From Streptomyces sp. AC512_CC834 (lineage in GTDB: Bacteria > Actinomycetota > Actinomycetes > Streptomycetales > Streptomycetaceae): 64,000 nt of DNA. The position numbers and the translations under genes are program-made. The notes below the pieces were generated by a model. The model was not told the DNA's origin. It was given only the letters and a program-made list of their open reading frames with translations, and did not search any database. The stretch covers positions 827,882 through 891,881 of the forward strand of contig NZ_JAGMUO010000097.1 in assembly GCF_019049325.1 (NCBI RefSeq), in the 5' to 3' direction. This document shows, piece by piece, positions 7,656 to 15,696 of the stretch (its first letter is position 1; each line of letters starts with the position of its first letter).

Positions 7656-8833
7656 CGGGCGAGGTCCTTCCATGCGACGTCCTTGTCGGTGCGCGGTTCG
7701 GCGGGCAGGCCCAGGACACGCTCGGCGACGATGTTCAGCAGGACCTCGCTGGTCCCGCCCTCGATGCTGTTGCCCTTGGAACGCAGGTAGCGGTACCCGG
7801 CGTCGCGGCCGGTGAAGTCCACCAGCTCGGGGCGGCGCATGGTCCAGTCGTCGTAGAGCAGGCCCTCCTCGCCGAGGAGTTCCACCTCCAGGCCGCTGAT
7901 CTCCTGGTTGAGGCGGGCGAAGTTCAGCTTCATGCCGGCGCCCTCGGGGCCCGGCTGGCCGGCCGCCAACTGCTGGCGCAGGCGTACGCCGGTGAGCCGG
8001 GCGACCTCGGCCTCGACCCACAGGCCGAGCAGCCGCTGGTGCAGGTCGTGGGTGCGCAGGTCGGGGCGCTCGCGCCAGGTCTCGGCGATCTTGCCGATCA
8101 TGCCGCCCTCGCGGGGGATCGGGGTACCGCCGATGGCGACGCGTTCGTTGTTGAGCGTGGTCTGCGCGACCCGCCAGCCGTCGCCGATCGCGCCGAGGCG
8201 ACGGGAGTCGGGGATGCGGACGTCGGTGAGGAAGACCTCGTTGAACTCGGCTTCGCCGGTGATCTGGCGCAGCGGCCGGACCTCGACGCCTGGGTCGGTC
8301 ATGTCGCACACGAAGTACGTGATGCCTCGGTGTTTGGGCAGGTCCGGGTCGGTGCGGGCGATGAGGATGGCCCAGCGGGCGAGGTGCGCGCTGGACGTCC
8401 ACACCTTCTGCCCGTTGACCACCCAGTCCTCGCCCTCCCGGACGGCACGGGTGCCGAGTGCGGCGAGGTCGGACCCGGCACCCGGCTCGCTGAAGAGCTG
8501 GCACCAGACCTCCTCGCCGGTCCACAGCGGGCGCAGCAGCCAGCGCTTCTGCTCGTCCGTGCCGTACTGGAGGATGGTCGGGGCGGCCATGCCGAGGCCG
8601 ATGCCGATGCGCCGGGGGTCGTTGTCGGGCGCGCCCTCGGCCGCCAACTCGGCGTCCACGACGGCCTGGAGGGAGCGGGGGGCGCCGAGCCCGCCGAGCC
8701 CCTCCGGGTAGTGCACCCAGGCGAGTCCGGCGTCGAAGCGGGCCCGCAGGAAGTCCAGGCGGTCCGTGCCGACCGGCGGGTGTGCGGCCAGCAACTCCTT
8801 GGTGCGGGCGCGCAGTTCCGCTGCGTCGGTCAT
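7652..8833 (-). CDS. Acyl-CoA dehydrogenase
   Basis: A 393-residue FAD enzyme of acyl-CoA oxidation. Visible family motifs: WVHYPEGLGGLG in the N-terminal helical domain, WCQLFSEPGAGSDLA and VNGQKVWTSSAHLA in the middle beta domain (flavin ring contacts), and LRSKGNSIEGGTSEVLLNIVAERVLGLP at the C-terminus, the region contacting the FAD and the substrate base. The start (8833) overlaps the upstream oxidoreductase stop and its stop overlaps the next dehydrogenase start, so all three are translationally coupled. With its unlike partner it probably forms an alpha/beta dehydrogenase. Confidence 0.92.
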   Translation of the reverse strand: MTDAAELRARTKELLAAHPPVGTDRLDFLRARFDAGLAWVHYPEGLGGLGAPRSLQAVVDAELAAEGAPDNDPRRIGIGLGMAAPTILQYGTDEQKRWLLRPLWTGEEVWCQLFSEPGAGSDLAALGTRAVREGEDWVVNGQKVWTSSAHLARWAILIARTDPDLPKHRGITYFVCDMTDPGVEVRPLRQITGEAEFNEVFLTDVRIPDSRRLGAIGDGWRVAQTTLNNERVAIGGTPIPREGGMIGKIAETWRERPDLRTHDLHQRLLGLWVEAEVARLTGVRLRQQLAAGQPGPEGAGMKLNFARLNQEISGLEVELLGEEGLLYDDWTMRRPELVDFTGRDAGYRYLRSKGNSIEGGTSEVLLNIVAERVLGLPAEPRTDKDVAWKDLAR

Positions 8834-9849
8834 GCGTCGGCTCCCTTCTCCTGCTGCTCCGGCTTCTCCTGCTGCTCCGGCTTCTCCTGCTGCTGCTCCG
8901 GTACGACGGCCACCCGGCCGGTCGTCCTGCCGTCGGCGACGCGCTGCACGGCGACCGCCGCCCCGGCGAGCGGCACCCGTTGGCTCACCAGCGGCTTGAC
9001 GGCGCCCCGCGCGGCCAGGTCGGTGAGCTGCTCGTGGCAGTGCCGGACCAGCTTCGGGTTCTTGGTGTTGTACAGGCCCCAGTGCAGGCCGAGGATCGCG
9101 TAGTTCTTCACCAGGGCGTGGTTCAGCGCGGCGCTGGGGATCGTGCCGCTCGCGAAGCCGACGACGACGATCCGGCCCTCGAAGGCGACGACCTTGGTGG
9201 ACTGGGCGTACGCCTCGCCGCCCACCGGGTCGTAGATCACGTCGGCGCCCCGGCCACCGGTGGCCTCCTTCACGGACGCGACGACGTCCTCGCCGTGCCG
9301 GTCGACGACCACGTCGCAGCCCAGTTCGCGGGCGACGGCCGCCTTCTCCGGGCCGCCGACCACGCCGATGACGGTGGCGCCGGCCGCCTTGCCGAGCTGC
9401 ACGGCGGCGCTCCCGACGCCTCCCGCGGCGGCGTGGACGAGCAGGGTCTCGCCGGCCTCCAGCCGGGCCCGGCGGTGCAGGCCGAACCAGCCGGTCTGGT
9501 AGCCGATGTGCAGGGCGGCGGCCTCGGCGTCGTCCAGGGCGTCCGGGGCGGGCAGCAGGGCGCGGGCGTCCGCGAGGGCGTACTCGGCGAAGCCGCCGTG
9601 GGGCAGTACCGGGTTGGCGAGGACGCGGCGGCCGTCCTCGGTCTCGCCGCAGATCTCCACGCCAGGCGTGAACGGCAGCGGCGGCCTGACCTGGTACTGG
9701 CCCCGGCACATCAGGGCGTCCGGGAAGTTGATGTTCGCGGCGCGGACCCTCAGCAGGACCTGGCCCTCGCCCGGCGTCGGCGGCGCCACGTCCGCGAGGC
9801 GCATCACCTCGCCCGGCTCGCCGTTCTCGTGCACCTGCCATGCCTGCAT
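8830..9849 (-). CDS. NADPH:quinone oxidoreductase (zinc-free MDR family)
   Basis: A 339-residue medium-chain reductase of the quinone oxidoreductase type. GroES-like domain about 1-120 (GQVLLRVRAANINFPDALMC), Rossmann domain with LLVHAAAGGVGSAAVQLGKAAG. The structural/catalytic zinc ligands of alcohol dehydrogenases are absent, as in QORs. It is first in the operon with two acyl-CoA dehydrogenases, suggesting reduction of an enoyl or enone intermediate. The C-terminus carries a low-complexity tail of EKPEQQ repeats not expected for the family, encoded by an 18-bp tandem repeat. GGAGG precedes the ATG. Confidence 0.9.
   Translation of the reverse strand: MQAWQVHENGEPGEVMRLADVAPPTPGEGQVLLRVRAANINFPDALMCRGQYQVRPPLPFTPGVEICGETEDGRRVLANPVLPHGGFAEYALADARALLPAPDALDDAEAAALHIGYQTGWFGLHRRARLEAGETLLVHAAAGGVGSAAVQLGKAAGATVIGVVGGPEKAAVARELGCDVVVDRHGEDVVASVKEATGGRGADVIYDPVGGEAYAQSTKVVAFEGRIVVVGFASGTIPSAALNHALVKNYAILGLHWGLYNTKNPKLVRHCHEQLTDLAARGAVKPLVSQRVPLAGAAVAVQRVADGRTTGRVAVVPEQQQEKPEQQEKPEQQEKGADA
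8845..8898 (-). repeat. 18-bp tandem repeat (3 units) encoding the reductase C-terminal tail
   Basis: Units of CTTCTCCTGCTGCTCCGG at 8845-8862 and 8863-8880 and a variant unit at 8881-8898. On the coding strand they give a repeated six-residue Pro-Glu-Gln-Gln-Glu-Lys block immediately before the stop codon. In-frame copy-number change would lengthen or shorten only the tail. Confidence 0.8.
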
Positions 9850-9891
9850 GCGGGGCCTCCACCGACTGCGTCGTCCGACCGGGTCACTCGC

Positions 9892-9908
9892 ATACTAAGC
9901 GGTCGCTT
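9892..9908 (-). promoter_or_regulatory. Candidate -10 and operator of the acyl-CoA dehydrogenase operon
   Basis: A -10-like TAGTAT (complement of 9892-9897) adjoins a perfect palindrome AAGCG-GT-CGCTT (9897-9908), about 45 bases before the reductase start. The sequence resembles operators of TetR-type regulators of acyl-CoA metabolism; the cognate regulator is not evident in the adjacent genes. Confidence 0.45.
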
Positions 9909-9943
9909 GCCGATCGGGGAACAGGTCGCGGACAGTCGTCCCG

Positions 9944-10540
9944 TCAGGACCGTGCCTCCCGCGACGGCCGCGCGGCGGGCCGTGCCCGTACGTGCATCCG
10001 CTCCCCCTGCGGCCCGAAGAGGCTGAGGACCTCGACCGGCCCCTCCCCCGTCGACCCGAACCAGTGCGGCACCCGGGTGTCGAACTCGACGGCCTCCCCC
10101 GCCGACAGCACCACGTCGTGCTCGCCGAGCACGAGCCGCAGGCGGCCGGAGAGGACGTAGAACCACTCGTACCCCTCGTGGCTGCGCGGGTCCGGTTCCT
10201 CCTTGCGTCTGGGCACCAGCACCTTGAACGCCTGGAGCCCGCCCGCCTGACGGGTGAGCGGCCAGTGGGTGCGGCCGTGGCGCACGATCGGCTCGGACCG
10301 CACCCGGGGGTCGCCGACCGGCGGGGCGCCAACCAGTTCGTCCAGCGGCACCTGGTGGGCCTGGGCGATCGGCAGCAGCAGTTCGAGGCTCGGTTTGCGC
10401 AGTCCGGACTCCAGCCGCGACAGGGTGCTCACCGAGATGCCGGTCGTCTCGGACAGGGCCGCCAGGGTCACCTCCCGCTCCTTGCGGACCTGGCGGAGCC
10501 TCGGTCCGACACCGGCGAGAACGTCGTCTGCAGTCGTCAT
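9944..10540 (-). CDS. XRE-family regulator with C-terminal cupin sensor
   Basis: A 198-residue transcription factor. HTH_XRE domain about residues 8-70 (LRQVRKEREVTLAALSETTGISVSTLSRLESG, recognition helix STLSRLESG) and a cupin domain about 105-190 (HEGYEWFYVLSGRLRLVLGEH, VEFDTRVPHWFGSTG) with the usual His/Glu-containing barrel. This architecture (PuuR/SutR-like) usually senses a small metabolite. It is transcribed divergently from a flavin oxidoreductase 76 bases away, and the gap carries paired direct repeats, so autoregulation and control of the oxidoreductase are likely. The inducer is unknown. Confidence 0.9.
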   Translation of the reverse strand: MTTADDVLAGVGPRLRQVRKEREVTLAALSETTGISVSTLSRLESGLRKPSLELLLPIAQAHQVPLDELVGAPPVGDPRVRSEPIVRHGRTHWPLTRQAGGLQAFKVLVPRRKEEPDPRSHEGYEWFYVLSGRLRLVLGEHDVVLSAGEAVEFDTRVPHWFGSTGEGPVEVLSLFGPQGERMHVRARPAARPSREARS

Positions 10541-10576
10541 GTGTTTATTGCAGAACCGGCAAATGTGTTTGTCAAT
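10539..10576. promoter_or_regulatory. Direct-repeat operator between XRE-cupin gene and flavoprotein gene
   Basis: ATGTGTTTATTGCA (10539-10552) and ATGTGTTTGTCAAT (10563-10576) are direct repeats 24 bases apart. Between them TTGC and GCAA form a small inverted repeat. It is an AT-rich island in the divergent gap, the likely binding site of the XRE-cupin regulator. Confidence 0.5.
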
Positions 10577-10616
10577 ACCGAGGTGTCGAGCGACCTTCTA
10601 CGTGGAGGTGGTCACC

Positions 10617-11585
10617 ATGACCCAGAACAAGGAACCGCAGGACCTGTCCGGGAAGTACGACGTGGTCGTCGTCGGCGGCGGTGCGGCCGGGCTCTCCGCC
10701 GCGCTCGTCCTGGGCCGCTCGCGGCTGCGCACCCTGGTCGTCGACGCCGGTGAGCCGCGCAACGCGCCCTCGGAGCACATGCAGGGCTACCTGACCAGGG
10801 ACGGCATGTCCCCGGCCGAGTTCCTGGCGCTCGGCCGCGAGGAGATCGCACGCTACGGGGTGGAACTGGTTCGCGACCGTGCGGTGGACGTGTCCCGGGT
10901 CGAGTCCCGGGGCGAGGACTTCGCAGTGGAGCTGGCCGGCGGGCGCACCGTCCACGCCCGCCGGCTGATCGTTACCACCGGGCTCGAGGACGAGTTGCCG
11001 ACGGTGCCCGGGGTCGCGGAGCGGTTCGGGCGTGACGTGCTGCACTGCCCGTTCTGCCACGGCTGGGAGGTGCGCGACGAGCGTTTCGGCGTCCTCGCCA
11101 CCACCCCGCTCAGCGTGCACCAGGCGCTGATGGTGTCCGGCTGGTCGGACGACGTGACCCTCTTCCTGCACACGGTCGCCGAAGACGAACTGTCCGACGA
11201 CGACCTGCGCCGGCTAGCCGCGGCCGGCGTGAAGGTGGTGCCCGGCGAGGTCGCGGGCCTGCGGGTCGAGGAGGACCGGCTCACCGGGGTCCGGCTGGCG
11301 GACGGCACGGTGCACGACCGCTCGGTGGTGTTCGTCGCCCCGAAGGCCGTGCCGCGGACCGGACTGATGGAGCGGCTGGGCGCGGAGCTCCAGGAGACCC
11401 CGTTCGGCGCCTACCCGGTGGTGGACCCGACGGGCCGGACCACCGTTCCCGGTGTGTGGACCGCGGGCAACGCGATGGGCTTCGCCGAACAGGTCGTCCA
11501 CGCGGCGAGCGGCGGCTACCGGGCGGCGGCCGCGATCGTCGGCGACCTGATCATGTCGGACCTGGACGCGGCCGTCGCGGGGTGA
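10617..11585 (+). CDS. NAD(P)/FAD-dependent oxidoreductase, thioredoxin-reductase-like with CPFC motif
   Basis: A 322-residue two-dinucleotide-domain flavoprotein. FAD-binding motif VVVVGGGAAGLSAALVLGRS near the N-terminus, a redox pair in VLHCPFCHGWEVRDE, and the C-terminal FAD motif VPGVWTAGNAMGFAEQVVHAASGG. The CxxC position and the following HGWE resemble the dithiol oxidase branch (GliT/HlmI-like) as much as classical thioredoxin reductase, which has CATC. No thioredoxin gene is adjacent. The ATG at 10617 has GGAGGTGG upstream. It is divergent from the XRE-cupin gene and presumably in its regulon. Confidence 0.85.
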   Translation: MTQNKEPQDLSGKYDVVVVGGGAAGLSAALVLGRSRLRTLVVDAGEPRNAPSEHMQGYLTRDGMSPAEFLALGREEIARYGVELVRDRAVDVSRVESRGEDFAVELAGGRTVHARRLIVTTGLEDELPTVPGVAERFGRDVLHCPFCHGWEVRDERFGVLATTPLSVHQALMVSGWSDDVTLFLHTVAEDELSDDDLRRLAAAGVKVVPGEVAGLRVEEDRLTGVRLADGTVHDRSVVFVAPKAVPRTGLMERLGAELQETPFGAYPVVDPTGRTTVPGVWTAGNAMGFAEQVVHAASGGYRAAAAIVGDLIMSDLDAAVAG

Positions 11586-11730
11586 GGACCACCGGTCGGC
11601 GGAGCCCACGGGGTGAGGACGCCGGTTCGGGGGCCCTCGGGGTGAGGACCGCGCCGGTTCACAGGCCCTCGGCGTCAGGACCGCGCCGGTTCACGCGCCC
11701 ACGGCATCAGCAGCGCCAGCCCACGAGCCC
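11580..11730. repeat. Degenerate ~32-bp tandem repeats downstream of the flavoprotein gene
   Basis: About four to five diverged units starting GGGGTGAGGACC...GCCGGTTC... and ending in GCCCTC or GCCCAC, running from the flavoprotein stop codon towards the DNA ligase. No gene was seen in them. The two clearest central units share GAGGACCGCGCCGGTTCAC or a one-base variant. Confidence 0.6.
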
Positions 11731-11770
11731 GTGGGGTGTGCCCGGGCCCTCTTCGGTGCACCATGGCGGC

Positions 11771-13309
11771 ATGCTGCTTGCCCGGTTGGCCCAGGTGTCC
11801 CGGGAGGTCGCCGCCACGTCGGCGCGGTCCCGGAAGACCGTCCTGCTCGCGGAGCTGTTCCGCGAGGCGGAGGCGGAGGACGTGCCGGTCGTCATCCCGT
11901 ACCTGGCGGGGCGGCTCCCCCAGGGCCGCATCGGCGTCGGTTGGAAGGTGCTGAGCCGCCGGGTCGCGCCGGCCGGCGGACCGACCCTGACCGTGCGCGA
12001 CGTGGACGCCCGGTTCACCCGGCTCGGCGCGGTGTCCGGCGCCGGTTCGCAGGCCGAGCGGGCCCGGCTGGTCGGCGAGCTGATGGGCGCGGCCACCGAG
12101 GACGAGCAGCGCTTCCTGATCGGACTTCTCACGGGGGAGGTCCGGCAGGGCGCCCTGGACGCGGCCGCCGTCGAGGGCCTGGCCGCGGCGACGGACGCTC
12201 CCCCGGCGGACGTACGACGGGCGGTGATGCTCGCCGGCTCTCTGCAGACGGTGGCCGAGGCGCTGCTCGCCGAGGGGCCCGGCGCGCTGGAGCGGTTCCG
12301 GCTCACCGTGGGCCGCCCGGTCCTGCCGATGCTGGCGCACAGCGCCTCCTCGGTCGCCGAGGCGGTCGGCAAGCTGGGTACCGCGGCGGTGGAGGAGAAG
12401 CTGGACGGCATCCGTGTCCAGGTGCACCGGGACGGCGACACCGTACGGCTCTACACGCGCACTCTGGACGACATCACCGGCCGGCTCCCCGAGGTCACCG
12501 CGGCGGCTCTCGCGCTGCCCGGCGAGCGGTTCATTCTGGACGGGGAGGCGATCTCCCTCGACGAGAGCGGACGCCCCCGCTCATTCCAGGAGACCGCCGG
12601 ACGGGTGGGCTCCCGTACGGACGTGGCGACGGCCGCGCGATCGGTCCCCGTCTCCGTGGTGTTCTTCGACGCGCTGTCCGTCGACGGCCACGACCTGCTC
12701 GACCTGCCGCTGACCGAGCGGCACGCGGAGCTGGCCCGGCTGGTCCCCGAGCTCCTGCGGGTGCGGCGCACGCTGGTGCACGGGCCGGAGGACACCGGGG
12801 CAGCCGAGGAGTTCCTCGCCGAGACGCTGGAGCGCGGTCACGAGGGCGTCGTCGTCAAGGGCCTGGACGCCGCCTACAGCGCGGGCCGGCGCGGCGCGTC
12901 CTGGCTGAAGGTCAAGCCCGTCCACACCCTCGACCTGGTCGTGCTGGCCGCCGAGTGGGGCCACGGCCGCCGCACCGGCAAGCTCTCCAACCTGCACCTG
13001 GGCGCCCGCACCGCCGACGGCGCCTTCGCCATGCTCGGCAAGACGTTCAAGGGCATGACCGACGCGCTGCTGACCTGGCAGACCGGGCGCCTGCGGCAAT
13101 TGGCGGTCGAGGAACATCCCTGGGGCGTGACCGTACGCCCCGAACTCGTCGTCGAGATCGCCTACGACGGCCTCCAGCGCTCCACCCGCTACCCGGCCGG
13201 CGTCACGCTGCGCTTCGCCCGCGTGGTCCGCTACCGCGAGGACAAGCGCCCCGCGGACGCGGACACCGTGGACACCCTGCTCGCCGCGCACCCCGGGGTC
13301 GCCCCGTGA
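11771..13309 (+). CDS. ATP-dependent DNA ligase
   Basis: A 512-residue ligase of the type additional to the NAD-dependent replicative LigA. N-terminal helical DNA-binding domain about 1-185; adenylation domain with nucleotide-binding Lys210 in EEKLDGIRVQ (motif I), then FILDGEAI, and EGVVVKGLDAAYSAG and SWLKVKP (motifs IV-V); OB-fold domain at the C-terminus (EIAYDGLQRSTRYPAGVTLRF). It seals nicks with ATP, probably in repair. The start at 11771 gives the length I recall for S. coelicolor's orthologue. Its stop overlaps the GTG of a Nudix gene, so the two are coupled; the Nudix may protect against damaged or bis-phosphorylated nucleotides. Confidence 0.95.
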   Translation: MLLARLAQVSREVAATSARSRKTVLLAELFREAEAEDVPVVIPYLAGRLPQGRIGVGWKVLSRRVAPAGGPTLTVRDVDARFTRLGAVSGAGSQAERARLVGELMGAATEDEQRFLIGLLTGEVRQGALDAAAVEGLAAATDAPPADVRRAVMLAGSLQTVAEALLAEGPGALERFRLTVGRPVLPMLAHSASSVAEAVGKLGTAAVEEKLDGIRVQVHRDGDTVRLYTRTLDDITGRLPEVTAAALALPGERFILDGEAISLDESGRPRSFQETAGRVGSRTDVATAARSVPVSVVFFDALSVDGHDLLDLPLTERHAELARLVPELLRVRRTLVHGPEDTGAAEEFLAETLERGHEGVVVKGLDAAYSAGRRGASWLKVKPVHTLDLVVLAAEWGHGRRTGKLSNLHLGARTADGAFAMLGKTFKGMTDALLTWQTGRLRQLAVEEHPWGVTVRPELVVEIAYDGLQRSTRYPAGVTLRFARVVRYREDKRPADADTVDTLLAAHPGVAP

Positions 13310-13767
13310 GGCGCAGCGCGGGCCTGCTGCTGCACCGGCGCGGCCCCGGCGGGGAACTTCAGGTGCTCCTCGGTCACATGGGCGGCCCGTTCTACACCCG
13401 TCGGGACGCCGGCGCGTGGACGGTCCCCAAGGGCGAGTACGACCCGGAGGAACCGGCCTGGGAGGCGGCCCGGCGCGAGTTCGAGGAGGAGCTGGGGCTG
13501 CCGCCGCCCGACGGCCAGGCCGTCCCGCTCGGCGAGGTGCGGCAGGCGGGCGGGAAGGTCGTCACGGTCTGGGCCGTGGCGGCCGACCTCGATCCCGCGA
13601 CGGTCGTGCCGGGGACCTTCCGCATGGAGTGGCCGCCGAAGTCCGGCCGGATCGAGGAGTTCCCCGAGCTGGACCGGGTGGCGTGGTTCGCGGTCGCCCG
13701 GGCGCGCGAGGTGATCGTGAAGGCGCAGGCCGCGTTTCTCGACCGGCTGGCTGAGCACTCGCACTGA
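13306..13767 (+). CDS. Nudix hydrolase
   Basis: A 153-residue protein with a near-canonical Nudix box (residues about 43-65, GEYDPEEPAWEAARREFEEE, matching GX5EX7REUXEEXGU) that binds divalent metal and cleaves nucleoside diphosphate-X bonds. The GTG start overlaps the ligase stop (GTGA). The N-terminus RSAGLLLHRR and the stretch MGGPFYTRRDAGAWTVPKGEYD resemble the small NTP-pyrophosphohydrolase/Ap4A-hydrolase subgroup. Coupling to a DNA ligase suggests nucleotide-pool or ligase-AMP clean-up, which is inference only. Confidence 0.9.
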   Translation: MRRSAGLLLHRRGPGGELQVLLGHMGGPFYTRRDAGAWTVPKGEYDPEEPAWEAARREFEEELGLPPPDGQAVPLGEVRQAGGKVVTVWAVAADLDPATVVPGTFRMEWPPKSGRIEEFPELDRVAWFAVARAREVIVKAQAAFLDRLAEHSH

Positions 13768-13911
13768 CGACGACGTACGACAGACAACGGACAACGCACG
13801 ACGGAAGGCGCACGACGGAAGGCGACGCGCTCCGACGACGGCTGCCGCGTTGCGACGCCGCACGCCGCGCGCCAAGGTCGTAGCACGAGTCTGCACCCAG
13901 GGAGGTCGGCC

Positions 13912-15297
13912 ATGCCCATCGCGACGGTGAACCCCGCGAACGGCGAGACGCTCAGGACGTACGAGGCCATGGGCGAGGAGGAGATCGAGCGCCGGCTCGA
14001 GTTCGCGGAGGCCACCTTCCGCACGTACCGGACCACGGGGTTCTACGAGCGGGCCGGACTCATGCGCCGGGCAGCCGATCTCCTGGAGGCGGACCGGAAG
14101 GAGATCGGGAAGGTCATCACCACGGAGATGGGCAAGCCGGTCAAGCAGGCCCGCGCGGAGGCCGCCAAGTGCGCCAGGGCGATGCGCTGGTACGCCGACC
14201 ACGCGGCGGAGCTGCTGGCCGACGAGGAGCCCGCGGAGTCCGACGTGAAGGACTCCGGCGCCTCCAGGGCCCTGGTCCGCTACCGGCCGCTGGGCCCGGT
14301 GCTCGCGGTGATGCCGTGGAACTTCCCGCTCTGGCAGGTGATCCGGTTCGCGGCGCCCGCGCTGATGGCGGGCAACGTCGGGCTGCTCAAGCACGCCTCG
14401 AACGTGCCGCAGACCGCCCTGTACCTGGAGGACCTGTTCCACCGGGCGGGGTTCCCCGAGGGCTGTTTCCAGACCCTCCTCGTCGGCTCCGCCGCGGTCG
14501 ACGACATCCTGCGCGACGAGCGGGTGCGGGCCGCCACCCTCACCGGCAGCGAGCCCGCCGGCCGCGCGGTGGCCTCGACGGCCGGGGAGATGGTCAAGAA
14601 GACGGTACTGGAGCTGGGCGGCAGCGACCCGTTCGTCGTCATGCCGTCCGCCGACGTCGACCGGGCCGCCGAGGTGGCGGTGACCGCGCGCACGCAGAAC
14701 GCCGGGCAGTCGTGCATCGCCGCCAAGCGGTTCATCGTCCACACGGACGTGTACGACGCCTTCGTCGAACGCTTCGCCGAGGGCATGCGGGCCCTGAAGG
14801 TCGGCGACCCGATGGACGAGGACACCGAGGTCGGACCGCTCTCCAGCGAGCAGGGCGTGAACGACCTGGTGGACCTGGTCGACGACGCGGTGCGCGGCGG
14901 CGCGACGGTGCTGTGCGGCGGCGAACGTCCGGACGGGCCCGGCTGGTACTACCCGCCGACCGTGCTGGCCGACGTCACCCGCGAGATGAGCATCCATCGC
15001 GAGGAGGCCTTCGGCCCGGTCGCCACGCTGTACCGGGTGGCCGACCTCGACGAGGCCGTACTGATCGCCAACGACACCGACTTCGGGCTCAGTTCCAACG
15101 TGTGGACGCGCGACGACGCCGACGTGGACCGCTTCGTACGGGATCTGGAGGCGGGCGGCGTGTACGTCAACGGGATGACGGCCTCCCATCCGGCGTTTCC
15201 GTTCGGCGGGGTCAAGCGGTCGGGCTACGGGCGTGAGCTGTCCGGGCACGGAATCCGCGAGTTCTGCAACATCACCACCGTATGGCACGGAGCGTGA
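13912..15297 (+). CDS. NAD(P)-dependent aldehyde dehydrogenase (succinate-semialdehyde dehydrogenase type)
   Basis: A 461-residue aldehyde dehydrogenase. N-terminus MPIATVNPANGETLRTYEAM is typical of the short SSADH branch. Core motifs: VMPWNFPLWQ (cofactor), TGSEPAGRAVASTAG, general-base Glu in VLELGGSDPFVV, catalytic Cys in NAGQSCIAAKRFIVH, and the C-terminal PFGGVKRSGYGRELS. It oxidises aldehydes, possibly succinate semialdehyde, to acids in the cytoplasm. A GGGAGG site is present at 13900-13905. It is monocistronic or reads into the next small gene. Substrate assignment within the family is by overall resemblance only. Confidence 0.9.
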   Translation: MPIATVNPANGETLRTYEAMGEEEIERRLEFAEATFRTYRTTGFYERAGLMRRAADLLEADRKEIGKVITTEMGKPVKQARAEAAKCARAMRWYADHAAELLADEEPAESDVKDSGASRALVRYRPLGPVLAVMPWNFPLWQVIRFAAPALMAGNVGLLKHASNVPQTALYLEDLFHRAGFPEGCFQTLLVGSAAVDDILRDERVRAATLTGSEPAGRAVASTAGEMVKKTVLELGGSDPFVVMPSADVDRAAEVAVTARTQNAGQSCIAAKRFIVHTDVYDAFVERFAEGMRALKVGDPMDEDTEVGPLSSEQGVNDLVDLVDDAVRGGATVLCGGERPDGPGWYYPPTVLADVTREMSIHREEAFGPVATLYRVADLDEAVLIANDTDFGLSSNVWTRDDADVDRFVRDLEAGGVYVNGMTASHPAFPFGGVKRSGYGRELSGHGIREFCNITTVWHGA

Positions 15298-15322
15298 GCC
15301 TTCCGCGACTACGATCCCCTTT

Positions 15323-15559
15323 GTGAACCGCGAAGTGACCCTGCCTCTGATCGTCGACGACCGCGGCACGCTCCAGGTCGCCGCGTCCGACGTGAGCAAG
15401 CTGCTGCGCACGGTCGGCGGACGGTGGCTGCGGCTGGTGGAGACCGGCGAGGAGAGCCTCGACGAGGACACGGTCGCGGCCCTCACCATCGAGCTGGCCA
15501 AGCTGGCCGACCGGATCGACGTGGCGTGCATCGCCCACAGCAGCGGCCCCTCCTCCTGA
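15323..15559 (+). CDS. Small conserved Streptomyces protein of unknown function
   Basis: A 78-residue protein; I recognise it only as a conserved Streptomyces gene between an aldehyde dehydrogenase and rppA. It starts NREVTLPLIVDDRGTLQVAA and has a helical, acidic second half (EESLDEDTVAALTIELAKLADRI), consistent with a small alpha/beta cytoplasmic domain. The GTG at 15323 is supported by a -10-like TACGAT (15310-15315) only seven bases upstream, predicting leaderless translation; there is no ribosome-binding site. Possibly expressed separately from the downstream pigment operon. Confidence 0.7.
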   Translation: MNREVTLPLIVDDRGTLQVAASDVSKLLRTVGGRWLRLVETGEESLDEDTVAALTIELAKLADRIDVACIAHSSGPSS

Positions 15560-15696
15560 CGCCTTCCCCGAGACGGAGTAACCCGGCGAGAGATCGCCGC
15601 GCCGATGGGTGATCGTGGATGGGCACCCCTGAAAAGGTGCGGCACTTTCCGGCCGGGGGGCGAGAGCCCTCCGCGAGGAGAAAGCAGGCACGGTTC

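Noticed and set aside
6513-8525. 670-residue fused dehydrogenase
   Set aside because: The N-terminal half is frame-shifted shadow of the neighbouring dehydrogenase; ATGA overlap at 7652-7655 shows two separate genes.
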